Origin: Chiridota heheva
Lineage: Eukaryota > Echinodermata > Holothuroidea > Apodida > Chiridotidae
Direction of reading: 5' to 3'
Length of the DNA stretch: 64,000 nt
NCBI GenBank assembly: GCA_020152595.1
Contig: JAIGNY010001629.1
Coordinates: 982,589 to 1,046,588, forward strand
Both the position numbers and the translations under genes were made by a program. Positions 48,421 to 60,010 of this stretch are shown piece after piece. The notes beneath the pieces are model-generated. The model was given only the letters and a program-made list of their open reading frames with translations. It had not been told where the DNA came from and did no database searches. The stretch's first letter is position 1, and each line of letters starts with the position of its first letter.

Positions 48421-49400
48421 GGTGGGATGTCATGTGGGACATTGGGTGGGATGCCATGTGGAATAGCGTAGAATGCCATGTGGGACATGGTGGGATGCCA
48501 CAAGTAACACAGAGTGTGACAGGTTGTGATGCCATGTGTGACATAAGGTAGGATGCCATGTGTGACAAGGTAGGATGCCATGTGTGACATAGGGTAGGAG
48601 GCTATGTGGGACATAGAATGGGAGGCCATGGGGATATGGGATGTGATGCCATGTGGTACATCAAGTGGGATGTCATTGGGAGGGATACCATGTGGAACAT
48701 ATGGTGGGATGCCATGTGAGACATCAGGTGGGAAGCCACTGATGCAGGACACAGGGAGGGATGCCATGTGGGACATAGGGAGGGATGTCATGTGGGACAT
48801 AGGGAGATATATCATGTGGTCTTATGGTTGGATTAATGTGGGACACACATGTAGGATGGGATCCATGTGGGTCATAGCATGGGATGCCATGTGGGACATA
48901 TGGTGGAATGCCATGTGGGACATATGGTGGAATATGCTATGTGAGACACTGTGTGATGGAATGCCATGTGGGAGATATGGTGGAATGCCCTGTGGGACAT
49001 ATGATGGAATGCCATGTGGGACATGGGATGTCATGTGGGACATGGGGTGGGAATCCATGTGGGAGAAATGGTGATATGCCATGTGGGACATGGGGTGGGA
49101 TGCCATGTGGGAGATATGGTGGAATGCCATGTGGGACATGAAGTAGGATGCCATGTGGGACATGGAGTGGGATGCCATGTGGGACATGGAGTGGGATGCC
49201 ATGTGGGACATGGAGTGGGATGCCATGTGGGACATGGAGTGGGATGCCATGTGGGACATGGAGTGGGATGCCATGTGGGACATGGAGTGGGATGCCATGT
49301 GGGACATGGAGTGGGATGCCATGTGGGACATGGGGTGGGATGCCATGTGGGACATGGGGTGGGATGCCTTGTGTGACATAGGATGCCATGTGGGACTTAA
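48070..49400. repeat. 24-bp satellite (GATGCCATGTGGGACATGG + AGTGG)n
   Basis: The unit is GATGCCATGTGGGACATGGA plus GTGG, 24 bp. It is perfectly regular at 49150-49340 and more varied to the left. The same GGATGCCATGTGGGACAT theme appears in modules Z and W and at 27.6 and 62.7 kb. Frames on both strands stay open because 24 is a multiple of three; I do not call the 120-185 residue frames genes. Confidence 0.95.
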
Positions 49401-49497
49401 GTGTGAGGTGCCATTTTATAATTGGCCGGATCATATGATATGGGTGTCAATTTGCATGGGCATGCGAACCATGACGGTATTTACCATTCTAGGTAAA

Positions 49498-50160
49498 GTT
49501 GTGACTGTAATAGAGAGTTGTGACTGTAATAGAGAGTTGTGACTGTAATAGAGAGTCGTGATTGTAATAGAGAGTTGTGACTGTAATAGAGAGTCGTGAC
49601 TGTAATAGAGAGTCGTGACTAATAAAAAGTCGTGACTGTCATGGAGAGTCGTGACTGTCATAGAGAGTCGTGACTGTCATAGAGAGTCGTGACTGTCATA
49701 GAGAGTCGTGACTGTCATAGAGTCGTGACTGTCATAGAGTCGTGACTGTCATAGAGTCGTGACTGTCATAGAGAGTCGTGACTGTCATAGAGAGTCGTGA
49801 CTATCATAGAGAGTCGTGACTGTCGCAGAGAGTCGTGACTGTCATAGAGAGTCGTGACTGTCATAGAGTCGTGACTGTCATAGAGTCGTGACTGTCATAG
49901 AGTCGTGACTGTCATAGAGTCGTGACTGTCATAGAGTCGTGACTGTCATAGAGTCGTGACTGTCATAGAGTCGTGACTGTCATAGAGAGTGACTGTCATA
50001 GAGTCGTGACTGTCATAGAGTCGTGACGAAGTCGTGACTGTCATAGAGTCGTGACTGTCATAGAAAGTCATGACTGTCATAGAAAGTCGTGACTGCCAGA
50101 AAGTAGAAAGTCGTGACTGTCATAGAGTCGTGACTGTCATAGACTGTCATAGAGTCGTGA
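49498..50160. repeat. Morphing satellite, stage 1: 17/19-bp AGAGTCGTGACTGTCAT
   Basis: First GTGACTGTAATAGAGAGTT (19 bp), then GTGACTGTCATAGAGAGTC, then a 17-bp form AGAGTCGTGACTGTCAT that lost one AG. The shift from TAATAG to TCATAG occurs near 49625-49640. Units are homogeneous within each block. Confidence 0.95.
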
Positions 50161-50430
50161 CTGTCATAGACTGTCATAGACTGTCGAAGACTGTCGAAGA
50201 CTGTCGAAGACTGTCGAAGACTGTCGAAGACTGTCGAAGACTGTCGAAGACTGTCGAAGACTGTCGAAGACTGTCGAAGACTGTCGTAGACTGTCGTAGA
50301 CTGTCGTAGACTGTCGTAGACTGTCGTAGACTGTCGTAGACTGTCGTAGACTGTCGTAGACTGTCGGAGACTGTCGGAGACTGTCGGAGACTGTCGGAGA
50401 CTGTCGGAGACTGTCGGAGACTGTCGCAGA
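50161..50430. repeat. Morphing satellite, stage 2: 10-bp CTGTCGNAGA blocks
   Basis: Two CTGTCATAGA, then ten CTGTCGAAGA (50181-50280), eight CTGTCGTAGA (50281-50360), six CTGTCGGAGA (50361-50420) and one CTGTCGCAGA. Position 7 of the unit therefore passes through A, T, G and C in four clean blocks. Confidence 0.98.
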
Positions 50431-53400
50431 CTTGTTCGCAGACTTGTCGCAGACTTGTCGCAGACTTGTCGCAGACTTGTCGCAGACTTGTCGCAGACTT
50501 GTCGCAGACTTGTCGAGACTTGTCGCAGCGACTTGTCGGAGACTTGTCGCAGACTTGTCGCAGACTTGTCGCAGACTTGTCGCAGACTTGTCGCAGACTT
50601 GTCGCAGACTTGTCGTCAGACTTGTCGCAGACTTGTCGCAGACTTGTCGCAGACTTGTCGCGGAGACTTGTCGCAGACTTGTCGCAGACTTGTCGGAGAC
50701 TTGTCGCAGAGTCGCAGACTTGTCGCGAGACTTGTCGCAGAGTCGTCGTGACTGTCGGAGACTTGTCGCGAGACTTGTCGCAGAGTCGTGACTGTCGCAG
50801 ACTTGTCGCGAGACTTGTCGCAGAGTCGTGACTGTCGCAGACTTGTCGCAGACTTGTCGCAGAGTCGTGACTGTCGAGACTTGTCGCAGACTTGTCGCGG
50901 AGACTTGTCGCAGAGTCGTCGCAGACTTGTCGCAGACTTGTCGTCGAGAGTCGCGGAGACTTGTCGCAGACTTGTCGCAGACTTGTCGCAGAGTCGCGGA
51001 GACTGTCGCGGAGAGACTTGTCGCAGACTTGTCGCAGAGTCGTGACTGTCGCAGACTTGTCGAGACTTGTCGCAGAGTCGTCGACTGTCGCAGACTTGTC
51101 GAGCAGAGAGTCGCGACGTCAGACTTGTCGCAGAGTCTTGTCGGAGACTTGTCGCAGACTTGTCGCGAGTCGCAGACTGTCGGAGACTTGTCGCGAGACT
51201 TGTCGCAGAGAGTCGAGTCGCGACTGTCGCAGACTTGTCGGAGACTTGTCGCAGAGTCGCGACTGTCGAGACTTGTCGCAGACTTGTCGCGACTGTCGGA
51301 GACTTGTCGGAGACTTGTCGCGACTGTCGCAGACTTGTCGCAGACTTGTCGGAGACTTGTCGCGACTGTCGCAGACTTGTCGGAGACTTGTCGCGACTGT
51401 CGCAGACTTGTCGCAGACTTGTCGCGACTGTCGCAGACTTGTCGGAGACTTGTCGCGACTGTCGCAGACTTGTCGGAGACTTGTCGCAGACTTGTCGCAG
51501 ACTGTCGCAGACTTGTCGCAGACTTGTCGTGAGAGTCGCGACTGTCGAGACTTGTCGCGAGACTTGTCGCGACTTCGTCGGAGACTTGTCGCAGACTTGT
51601 CGAGACTTGTCGCAGACTTGTCGCAGACTTGTCGCAGACTTGTCGCGAGACTTGTCGAGACTTGTCGCAGACTTGTCGCAGACTTGTCGGAGACTTGTCG
51701 CAGACTTGTCGCAGACTTGTCGCAGACTTGTCGAGACTTGTCGCAGACGACTGTCGCAGACTTGTCGCAGACTTGTCGCAGAGTCGTGACTGTCGCAGAC
51801 TTGTCGCAGACTTGTCGCAGACTTGTCGCAGAGTCGTGACTGTCGCAGAGTCGCAGAGACTTGTCGACTGTCCGGAGACTTGTCGCAGAGTCGTGACTGT
51901 CGCAGACTTGTCGCAGACTTGTCGAGAGTCGTGACTGTCGCAGACTTGTCGCAGACTTGTCGCAGAGTCGTGACTTGTCGCAGACTTGTCAGACTTGTCG
52001 CGAGAGTCGTGACGACTGTCGCAGACTTGTCGCAGACTTGTCGCAGAGTCGTGACAGACTTGTCGCAGAGTCGCGAGACTTGTCGCAGACTTGTCGTGAT
52101 GAAGAGTCGTGACTGTCGCAGACTTGTCGCAGACTTGTCGCAGAGTCGACTGTCGCAGACTTGTCGCAGACTTGTCGCAGAGTCGCGAGTCGCAGACTTG
52201 TCGAGACTTGTCGCGAGAGTCGGACTGTCGGAGACTTGTCGCAGACTTGTCGCAGAGTCGTGACTGTCGCAGACTTGTCGGAGACGATCGTCGAGACTTG
52301 TCGCAGAGTCTTGTCGCAGACTTGTCGCAGACTTGTCGCAGAGTCGCAGACTTGTCGCAGACTTGTCGCAGACTTGTCGGAGAGTCGCGACTTGTCGCAG
52401 ACTTGTCGCAGACTTGTCGAGACTTGTCGCAGACTTGTCGCAGACTTGTCGCAGACTTGTCGCAGACTTGTCGCGAGACTTGTCGCAGACTTGTCGCAGA
52501 CTTGTCGCAGAGTCGGACTTGTCGAGACTTGTCGCGACTTGTCGCAGAGTCGCGACTGTCGGAGACTTGTCGCAGAGTCGCGACTGTCGGAGACTTGTCG
52601 CAGAGTCGCGACTGTCGGAGACTTGTCGCAGAGTCGCGACTGTCGGAGACTTGTCGCAGACTTGTCGCAGAGTCGCGACTGACTGTCGAGACTTGTCGCA
52701 GACTTGTCGCGAGAGTCGCGACTTGTCGCAGACTTGTCGCAGACTTGTCGCAGAGTCGCGACTGTCGGAGACTTGTCGCTAGAGACTTGTCGCAGAGTCG
52801 CGATCGTCGCAGACTTGTCGGAGACTTGTTGCAGAGTCGCGACTGTCGTCGAGACTTGTCGCAGACTTGTCGGAGAGTCGGAGTCGTCGAGACTCGTCGA
52901 GACTTGTCGCAGAGTCGTGACGTCGCGAGACTTGTCGGAGACTTGTCGCAGAGTCGCGACTGTCGGAGACTTGTCGGAGACTTGTCGGAGACTGTCGTCG
53001 GAGACTTGTCGCGGAGACTTGTCGCAGAGTCGCGATCGTCGGAGACTTGTCGCAGACTTGTCGAGAGTCGTGACTGTCGCAGAGACTTGTCGCAGACTTG
53101 TCGCAGAGTCGCGACTGTCGCAGACTTGTCGCAGAGTCGCGACTGTCGCAGACTTGTCGCAGAGTCGTGACTGTCGCAGACTTGTCGCAGACTTGTCGCA
53201 GAGTCGTGACTGTCGCAGACTTGTCGCAGACTTGTCGCAGAGTCGTGACTGTCGCAGACTTGTCGCAGACTTGTCGCAGACTTGTCGCAGAGTCGTGACT
53301 GTCGCAGACTTGTCGCAGACTTGTCGCAGACTTGTCGCAGACTTGTCGCAGACTTGTCGCAGACTTGTCGCAGACTTGTCGCAGACTTGTCGCAGACTTG

Positions 53401-53627
53401 TCGCAGACTTGTCGCAGACTTGTCGCAGACTTGTCGCAGAGTCGTGACTGTCGCAGACTTGTCGCAGACTTGTCGCAGAGTCGTGACTGTCGCAGACTTG
53501 TCGCAGACTTGTCGCAGAGTCGTGACTGTCGCAGACTTGTCGCAGACTTGTCGCAGAGTCGTGACTGTCGCAGACTTGTCGCAGACTTGTCGCAGAGTCG
53601 TGACTGTCGCAGACTTGTCGCAGAGTC
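50431..53627. repeat. Morphing satellite, stage 3: 11-bp CTTGTCGCAGA
   Basis: An added T turns the 10-bp unit into CTTGTCGCAGA. Variant pieces (CTTGTCGGAGA, GTCGCGACTGTCG, GTCGTGACTGTCGCAGA) are interspersed, most heavily at 50.7-53.1 kb. From 53100 to 53620 a longer unit of about 40 bp (GTCGTGACTGTCGCAGA plus two 11-mers) is regular. Confidence 0.97.
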
Positions 53628-54300
53628 GCGCGCGGGGAGGGACTGTCGCGCGCGGGGGAGGGACTGTCGCGCGCGGGGAGGGACTGTCGCGCGCGGGGAG
53701 GGACTGTCGCGCGCGGGGAGGGACTGTCGCGCGCGGGGGGGACTGTCGCGCGCGGGGAGGGACTGTCGCGCGCGGGGAGACCGTCGCGCGCGGGGGACTG
53801 TCGCGCGCGGGGACCGTCGCGGGACTGTCGCGCGCGGGGGAGGGACTGTCGCGCGCGGGGAGGGACTGTCGCGCGCGGGGGAGACTGTCGCGCGCGGGGG
53901 ACTGTCGCGCGCGGGGGACTGTCGCGCGCGGGGGACTGTCGCGCGCGGGGCGGGGACTGTCGCGCGCGGGGGCGGGGACTGTCGCGCGCGGGGGCGGGGA
54001 CTGTCGCGCGCGGGGGCGGGGGGACTGTCGCGCGCGGGGGGGGCGGGGAGACTGTCGCGCGCGGGGCGGGGAGACTGTCGCGCGCGCGGGGCGGGGAGAC
54101 TGTCGCGCGCGGGGGCGGGAGACTGTCGCGCGCGGGGCGGGAGACTGTCGCGCGCGGGGGCGGGGAGACTGTCGCGCGCGGGGCGGGGAGACTGTCGCGC
54201 GCGGGGGCGGGGAGACTGTCGCGCGCGGGGGGGGGAGACTGTCGCGCGCGCGGGGGCGGGGAGACTGTCGCGAGGGGGGGGAGACTGTCGAGCGCGGGGA
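53628..54300. repeat. Morphing satellite, stage 4: CTGTCGCGCGCGGGGAGGGA
   Basis: A 17-24 bp unit combining the old GACTGTCGC core with a CGCGCG run and a GGGGAGGGA/GGGGCGGGGA spacer. The alternating CG run recurs about 35 times, giving a short CpG-dense, Z-DNA-prone stretch. Confidence 0.96.
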
Positions 54301-55450
54301 GAGGCGGGAGACTGTCGCGCGAGGAGAGGCGGGAGACTGTCGCGCGAGGAGAGGCGGGAGACTGTCGCGCGAGGAGAGGCGGGAGACTGTCGCGCGCGGA
54401 GAGGAGAGGCGCGGGGGGGAGACTGTCGCGCGAGAGAGGCGGGAGACTGTCGCGCGAGGAGAGGCGCGGGGGGAGACTGTCGCGCGAGGAGAGGCGGGAG
54501 ACTGTCGCGCGAGGAGAGGCGGGAGACTGTCGCGAGGAGGAGAGGCGGGGAGACTGTCGCGCGGGAGAGGCGGGAGACTGTCGCGCGAGGAGAGGCGGGA
54601 GACTGTCGCGCGAGGAGAGGCGGGAGACTGTCGCGCGAGGAGAGGCGGGAGACTGTCGCGGGGAGAGGAGAGGCGGGAGACTGTCGCGCGAGGAGAGGCG
54701 GGGAGACTGTCGCGCGAGGAGAGGCGGGGAGACTGTCGCGCGAGGAGAGGCGGGGAGACTGTCGCGCGAGGAGAGGCGGGGAGACTGTCGCGCGAGGAGG
54801 CGGGAGGCGCGAGGAGAGGGGCGGAGACGTCGCGCGAGGAGAGGCGGGAGACTGTCGCGCGAGGAGAGGCGGGAGACTGTCGCGCGAGGAGAGGCGGGAG
54901 ACTGTCGAGGCGAGGAGAGGCGGGAGACTGTCGCGCGAGGAGAGGCGCGGGAGACTGTCGCGCGAGGAGAGGGGGAGACTGTCGCGAGGAGGAGAGGCGG
55001 GAGGGAGACTGTCGCGAGGAGAGGGGAGAGGCGGGAGAGGCGAGGGAGACTCGCGCGCGAGGAGAGGCGGGAGACTGTCGCGCGAGGAGAGGCGGGAGAC
55101 TGTCGCGGCGAGGGAGGCGGAGACTGTCGCGCGAGGAGAGGGGAGACTGTCGCGCGAGGAGAGGCGGGAGACTGTCGCGCGAGGAGAGGCGGGAGACTGT
55201 CGCGCGAGGAGAGGCGAGGGAGAGGGAGACTGTCGCGCGAGGAGAGGCGGGGAGACGAGGAGAGGGGAGACGTCGCGAGAGAGGTGAGGCGGGAGACTGT
55301 CGCGCGAGGAGAGGCGGGAGACTGTCGACGCGAGGGAGGAGAGGCGGGACTGTCGCGCGAGGGAGGTGAGGAGAGGCGGGAGACTGTCGCGCGAGGAGAG
55401 GCGAGGGAGAGGTGAGACGCGCGGGAGACTGTCGCGCTTGAGGAGACGCT
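54301..55450. repeat. Morphing satellite, stage 5: 25-bp GACTGTCGCGCGAGGAGAGG
   Basis: The unit is GACTGTCGCGCGAGGAGAGG plus CGGGA, 25 bp, in about 40 copies with small indels. The CG run of stage 4 is interrupted to CGCGCGAGG, and the purine spacer lengthens. Confidence 0.96.
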
Positions 55451-56050
55451 GGGAGACTGTCGCGAGGGAGGTGAGGGCGAGGAGACGCGGAGGAGACGAG
55501 AGACGCTGAGGGAGACGCGAGGAGACGCGAGGGAGGGGAGACTGTCGATGAGGAGACGCGAGAGGGGGAGGTGAGACTGACGAGGAGACGCGGGGAGACT
55601 GTCGGAGGGGGAGGTGAGGAGAGGGGAGAGACGAGAGGGGGAGGTGGAGACGGGGGGAGGTGGGAGGGGGATACGGGAGGGGGATACGGGAGGGGGATAC
55701 AGGAGGGGGGGGGATACAGGGGGGGGATACGGGAGGGGATACACGGGAGGGGGATACGAGGGGGAGGGGGATACGGGAGGGGGATACGGGAGGGGATACG
55801 GGAGGGGGATACGGGAGGGGGGGATACGGGAGGGGGATGGGAGGAGGGGATACAGGAGGGGACGGGAGGGGGGGGGATACAGGAGGGGGAGGGGGGGGGG
55901 GATACGGGAGGGGGATACGGGAGGGGGGATACGGGGGGGGATACGGAGGGGGGAGGGGGGATACGGAGGGGGGATACGGGAGGGGGACGCGAGAGGGGGG
56001 GGGGATAGGGGGAGGGGACGCGAGGGGGAGGGGATACGAGAGGGGGGAGG
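55451..56050. repeat. Morphing satellite, stage 6: GGGATACGGGAGGG
   Basis: A transition zone (55451-55640) in which GACTGTCG is lost for the last time at about 55600, then GGGGGATACGGGAG 14-bp units. G runs of four to ten are frequent. Confidence 0.93.
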
Positions 56051-59000
56051 GGAGACGGAGGGGGGGAGGGGAGACAGGAGGGGGGGAGAGGGGAGGGGGA
56101 GACGAGGAGGGGGGAGACGAGAGGGAGGGGGGGAGGGGGAGGGGGAGGGGGGGAGACGGGAGGGGGAGACAGGGGGGGGGGGAGACGGAGGGGGAGACGG
56201 GAGGGGGGGAGACGGAGGGGGAGACGGGAGGAGGGGAGACGGGAGGGGGAGACAGGGGAGAGGGGAGACGAGAGGAGGGGGGAGAGGGAGGGGAGACGAG
56301 AGGGGGGAGAGGAGACAGAGGGGGGGGAGAGGAGGGGAGACAGGAGAGGGGAGACAGGAGAGGGAGACGGGGAGGGGAGACGGGAGGGGGAGGGAGACGG
56401 GAGAGGGGAGACGGGAGAGGGGAGACAGGAGAGGGGAGACGGAGAGGGGAGACGGGAGAGGGGAGAGGGGAGAGGGGAGAGGGGAGACGGGAGAGGGGAG
56501 AGAGGGGGGGGGAGGGGGGGGGGAGAGGGGGAGGGGAGACGAGAGGGGGGAGAGGGGAGAGGGGGAGGGGAGGGGAGGGGGGAGGGGAGACGAGGGGGGA
56601 GGGGAGGAGGGGGAGGGGGGAGACGGGGGAGGAGAGGGAGAGGGGGGGAGAGGGGAGAGGGGAGAGGGGGGAGACAGGAGAGGGGGAGGGGAGGAGAGGG
56701 GAGACAGGAGGGGGGAGAGGGGGGAGAGGGGAGAGGAGGGGGAGGGGAGAGGGGAGGAGAGGGGAGAGGGAGAGGGGAGAGGGGAGACGAGGGGGAGAGG
56801 AGACGAGAGGGGGGGGGAGAGGGAGACGGGAGAGGGGAGACGGGAGAGGGAGAGGAGGGGAGAGGGGAGAGAGGGGAGAGGGGGGAGGAGAGGAGACGGG
56901 AGAGAGGGAGACGGGAGAGGGGAGAGGGGAGGAGAGGGGAGGGGCGAGGAGGAGAGGGGAGCGAGGGGGGGAGGGAGAGGGGAGACAGGGGGGGGAGAGG
57001 GGGGGGGGAGGCGAGAGGAGAGGGGGGCGAGACGGGAGAGGGGCGAGACAGGGGGGGGAGAGGGGGGGGAGACGGGAGAGGGGAGGGAGGAGACGGGAGG
57101 GGCGAGGAGAGATGAGGGAGGGGGGAGAGCGAGACAGGGGGGAGAGGGGGGAGGGAGACAGGAGAGGGGGGAGGCGAGACGGAGAGGGGCGAGGGGAGAG
57201 AGGGGAGGGGGCGAGGCGAGACAGGGAGGAGGGGAGGGGAGACGGGAGAGGGGAGGAGAGACGGGAGAGGGGGGAGGCGAGACGGGAGAGAGGGGCGAGG
57301 GGAGAGGGGGAGGGGAGGGGGAGGAGAGGGAGAGGGGCGAGGCGAGACGGGAGAGGGGCGAGGCGAGACGGGAGAGGGGGAGGCGAGAGGGGAGACGAGG
57401 CGAGACGGGAGAGGGGGGCGAGGCGAGACGGGAGGGGGAGGGAGGGGAGAGGGGAGGGAGGGGCGAGGGGAGACGAGGAGAGGGGAGAGGAGAGGCGAGA
57501 GACGGAGAGGGGCGAGGAGGAGACGGGAGAGGAGAGGGGAGACGGGAGAGGGGCGAGGGAGACGGAGGGGGGCGAGGCGAGACGGGAGGGGGCGAGGCGA
57601 GACGGGGAGAGGGGACGGGAGAGGAGGGAGACGGGAGAGGGGCGAGGCGAGACGGAGAGGGAGAGGCGAGACGGGAGAGGGGCGAGGCGAGACGGGAGGG
57701 GGAGGCGAGACGGGAGAGGGGCGAGGGAGAGGGGAGAGGGGCGAGGCAGAGACGAGGGGAGGGGCGAGGCGAGACGGGAGAGGGGCGAGGCGAGAGGGGA
57801 GGGGGAGGCGAGGGAGAGGGGAGGGAGGGAGGGCGAGACGAGGGGAGAGGGGGAGGCGGAGACGGAGAGAGGGGCGAGGCGAGACGAGGAGAGGGGCGAG
57901 GCGAGACGAGGAGAGGGGGCGAGGCGAGACGGGAGAGGGGCGAGGCGAGACGGGAGGGGAGAGGGAGACGAGAGGGGAGAGGCGAGACGAGGGAGAGGGG
58001 CGAGGCGAGAGGGGGGAGGGGCGAGGCGAGACGGGAGAGGGGCGAGGCGAGACGGGAGAGGGGCGAGGCGAGACGAGGGAGAGGGGCGAGGCGAGACAGG
58101 AGGGGCGAGGCGAGACGGAGAGGGAGCGAGGCGAGAGGGGAGGAGGGGCGAGGCGAGACAGAGAGGGGCGAGGCGAGACAGGGAGAGGGGGCGAGGCGAG
58201 ACGGGAGAGGGGCGAGGCGAGACGGGAGAGGGGCGAGGCGAGACGGGAGAGGGGCGAGGCGAGACGGGAGAGGGGCGAGGCGAGACGGGAGAGGGGCGAG
58301 GCGAGACGGGAGAGGGGCGAGGCGAGACGGGAGAGGGGCGAGGCGAGACAGGAGAGGGGCGAGGCGAGACAGGGAGAGGGGCGAGGCGAGGCGAGAGGGA
58401 GAGGGGGCGAGGCGAGACGGGAGAGAGGGCGGCGAGAGGAGAGGGGAGGAGAGGGGGCGGGAGAGAGGGGCGAGGCGAGACGGGAGGGGGGGAGGCGAGA
58501 GGGAGAGGGGCGAGGCAGAGACAGGAGAGGGGCGAGGCAGAGAGGAGGGAGAGGGGGCGAGGCGAGACGGGAGAGGGGCGAGGCGAGAGAGGGGCGACGA
58601 GACGGGAGAGGGGCGAGGCGAGACGGGAGAGGGGGCGAGGCGAGACGAGGAGGAGAGGCGAGACGGAGAGGGGAGGAGGGGAGCAGGGAGAGGAGAGGGG
58701 AGACAGAGGGGGAGGGGCGAGGCGAGACGGGGAGAGGGGGCGAGGCGAGAGGAGAGGGGCGAGGCGAGACGGGAGAGGGGCGAGGGGAGGGGGGAGACGA
58801 GAGGGAGAGGGGAGACGAGAGGGAGAGGGGAGGCGAGAGGGAGAGGGGCGAGGCGAGACGGGAGAGGGGGAGGAGAGGGGAGAGGGGAGGGAGGGAGAGG
58901 GAGAGGGGAGAGGGGCGAGGCGAGAGAGGGAGAGGGGCGAGGGAGAGAGGGGAGAGGGGAGAGGCGAGACAGGAGAGGGGAGAGAGGGAGACGAGGGGAG

Positions 59001-60010
59001 AGGGGAGACAGGAGAGGAGGAGAGGGGAGGAGAGGGGAGAGGGGGGACGAGAGGGGCGAGGCGAGACAGGGGAGGGGAGGCGAGGGAGAGGGAGCGAGGG
59101 AGGAGGGAGACAGGAGAGAGGGCGAGGCGAGAGGGGAGGGGAGGCGAGAGGGGGAGGCGAGACAGGAGGGGCGAGGGGAGAGGGGAGAGGGGGGGAGGGA
59201 GAGGACGAGAGGGAGAGGGGAGGCAGAGACAGGAGAGGGGCGAGGCGAGAGGGAGAGGGGCGAGGCGAGACAGGGAGAGGGGGAGGCGAGACGGGAGGCG
59301 AGGGGGAGGCGAGGCGAGACGAGAGGGGAGAGGAGGCGAGAGGCGAGAGGGGGAGGCGAGACGGGAGAGGGGGAGACGAGAGGGAGGGAGACGAGGAGAG
59401 GGGCGAGGGGAGAGGGGAGGGAGAGGGGGCGAGGAGAGGAGAGAGGGGAGAGGAGGGAGAGGGAGAGGGGAGGAGAGGAGGAGAGAGGGGGAGAGGGGAG
59501 GAGGAGAGGGAGAGAGGGGAGGCGAGACGAGGGGAGAGGGAGGAGGGGAGAGGAGGGGCGAGGGGAGAGGGGAGGAGAGGGGCGAGGGGAGACGGGAGAG
59601 GGGCGAGGCGAGACAGGAGAGGGGAGGAGGGGAGGGAGACGAGGGGAGAGGGGAGACGAGGGGGGAGGGAGACGAGGGGAGAGGAGACGAGGGGGGGAGG
59701 GGAGACGAGGGGAGAGGGGAGCGAGGAGAGGAGAGAGGGGGGGACAGAGAGGGGAGAGGGGAGACGAGAGGGAGAGGGGAGACGAGAGGGAGAGGGAGAC
59801 GAGGGGGAGGGAGAGGGAGAGGGGGGGAGGGGGAGGGGAGGGAGACGGAGGAGAGGGAGACGAGGGGGAGGGGAGACAGGAGGGGAGAGGGAGAGGAGGG
59901 AGACGGAGGGAGAGGAGGAGGGAGAGGGAGACGGGGGGAGAGGGGAGACGAGAGGGAGAGGGGAGACGAGAGGGAGAGGGGAGACGAGAGGGAGAGGGGA
60001 GACGAGAGGA
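56051..60010. repeat. Morphing satellite, stage 7: 4-kb polypurine, 14/21-bp GACGGGAGAGGGG units
   Basis: Made almost only of G and A with single C in GACG, GACA or GGCG, and nearly no T on the plus strand. A 21-bp form, GACGGGAGAGGGGCGAGGCG plus A, dominates 57.0-59.3 kb and is perfectly regular at about 58190-58350. Stop codons need T on plus and A on minus, so all frames run open over kilobases. That explains predicted proteins of 1000-3900 residues here. Confidence 0.96.

Larger units (their letters stand above)
47351..49470. mobile_element. Possible composite element with GGTTCGCATGC inverted ends
   Basis: GGTTCGCATGC at 47351-47361 has its exact complement GCATGCGAACC at 49460-49470. 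The left end continues as a small hairpin (TTCGCATGCGAA ... TTATGCGAA) and CGTCCGTCCGGCCGTCC. I find no clear target duplication, so the two ends may belong to separate short repeats. Inside lie three copies of a CATTTGCATATAAGTTATT unit and the 24-bp satellite; no transposase. Confidence 0.45.

Noticed and set aside
48025-49542. W-D-M/H-V-G-repeat and M-S-H-M-A-S-H repeat proteins
   Set aside because: 24-bp satellite, a multiple of three; frames open on both strands and tied to the DNA period.
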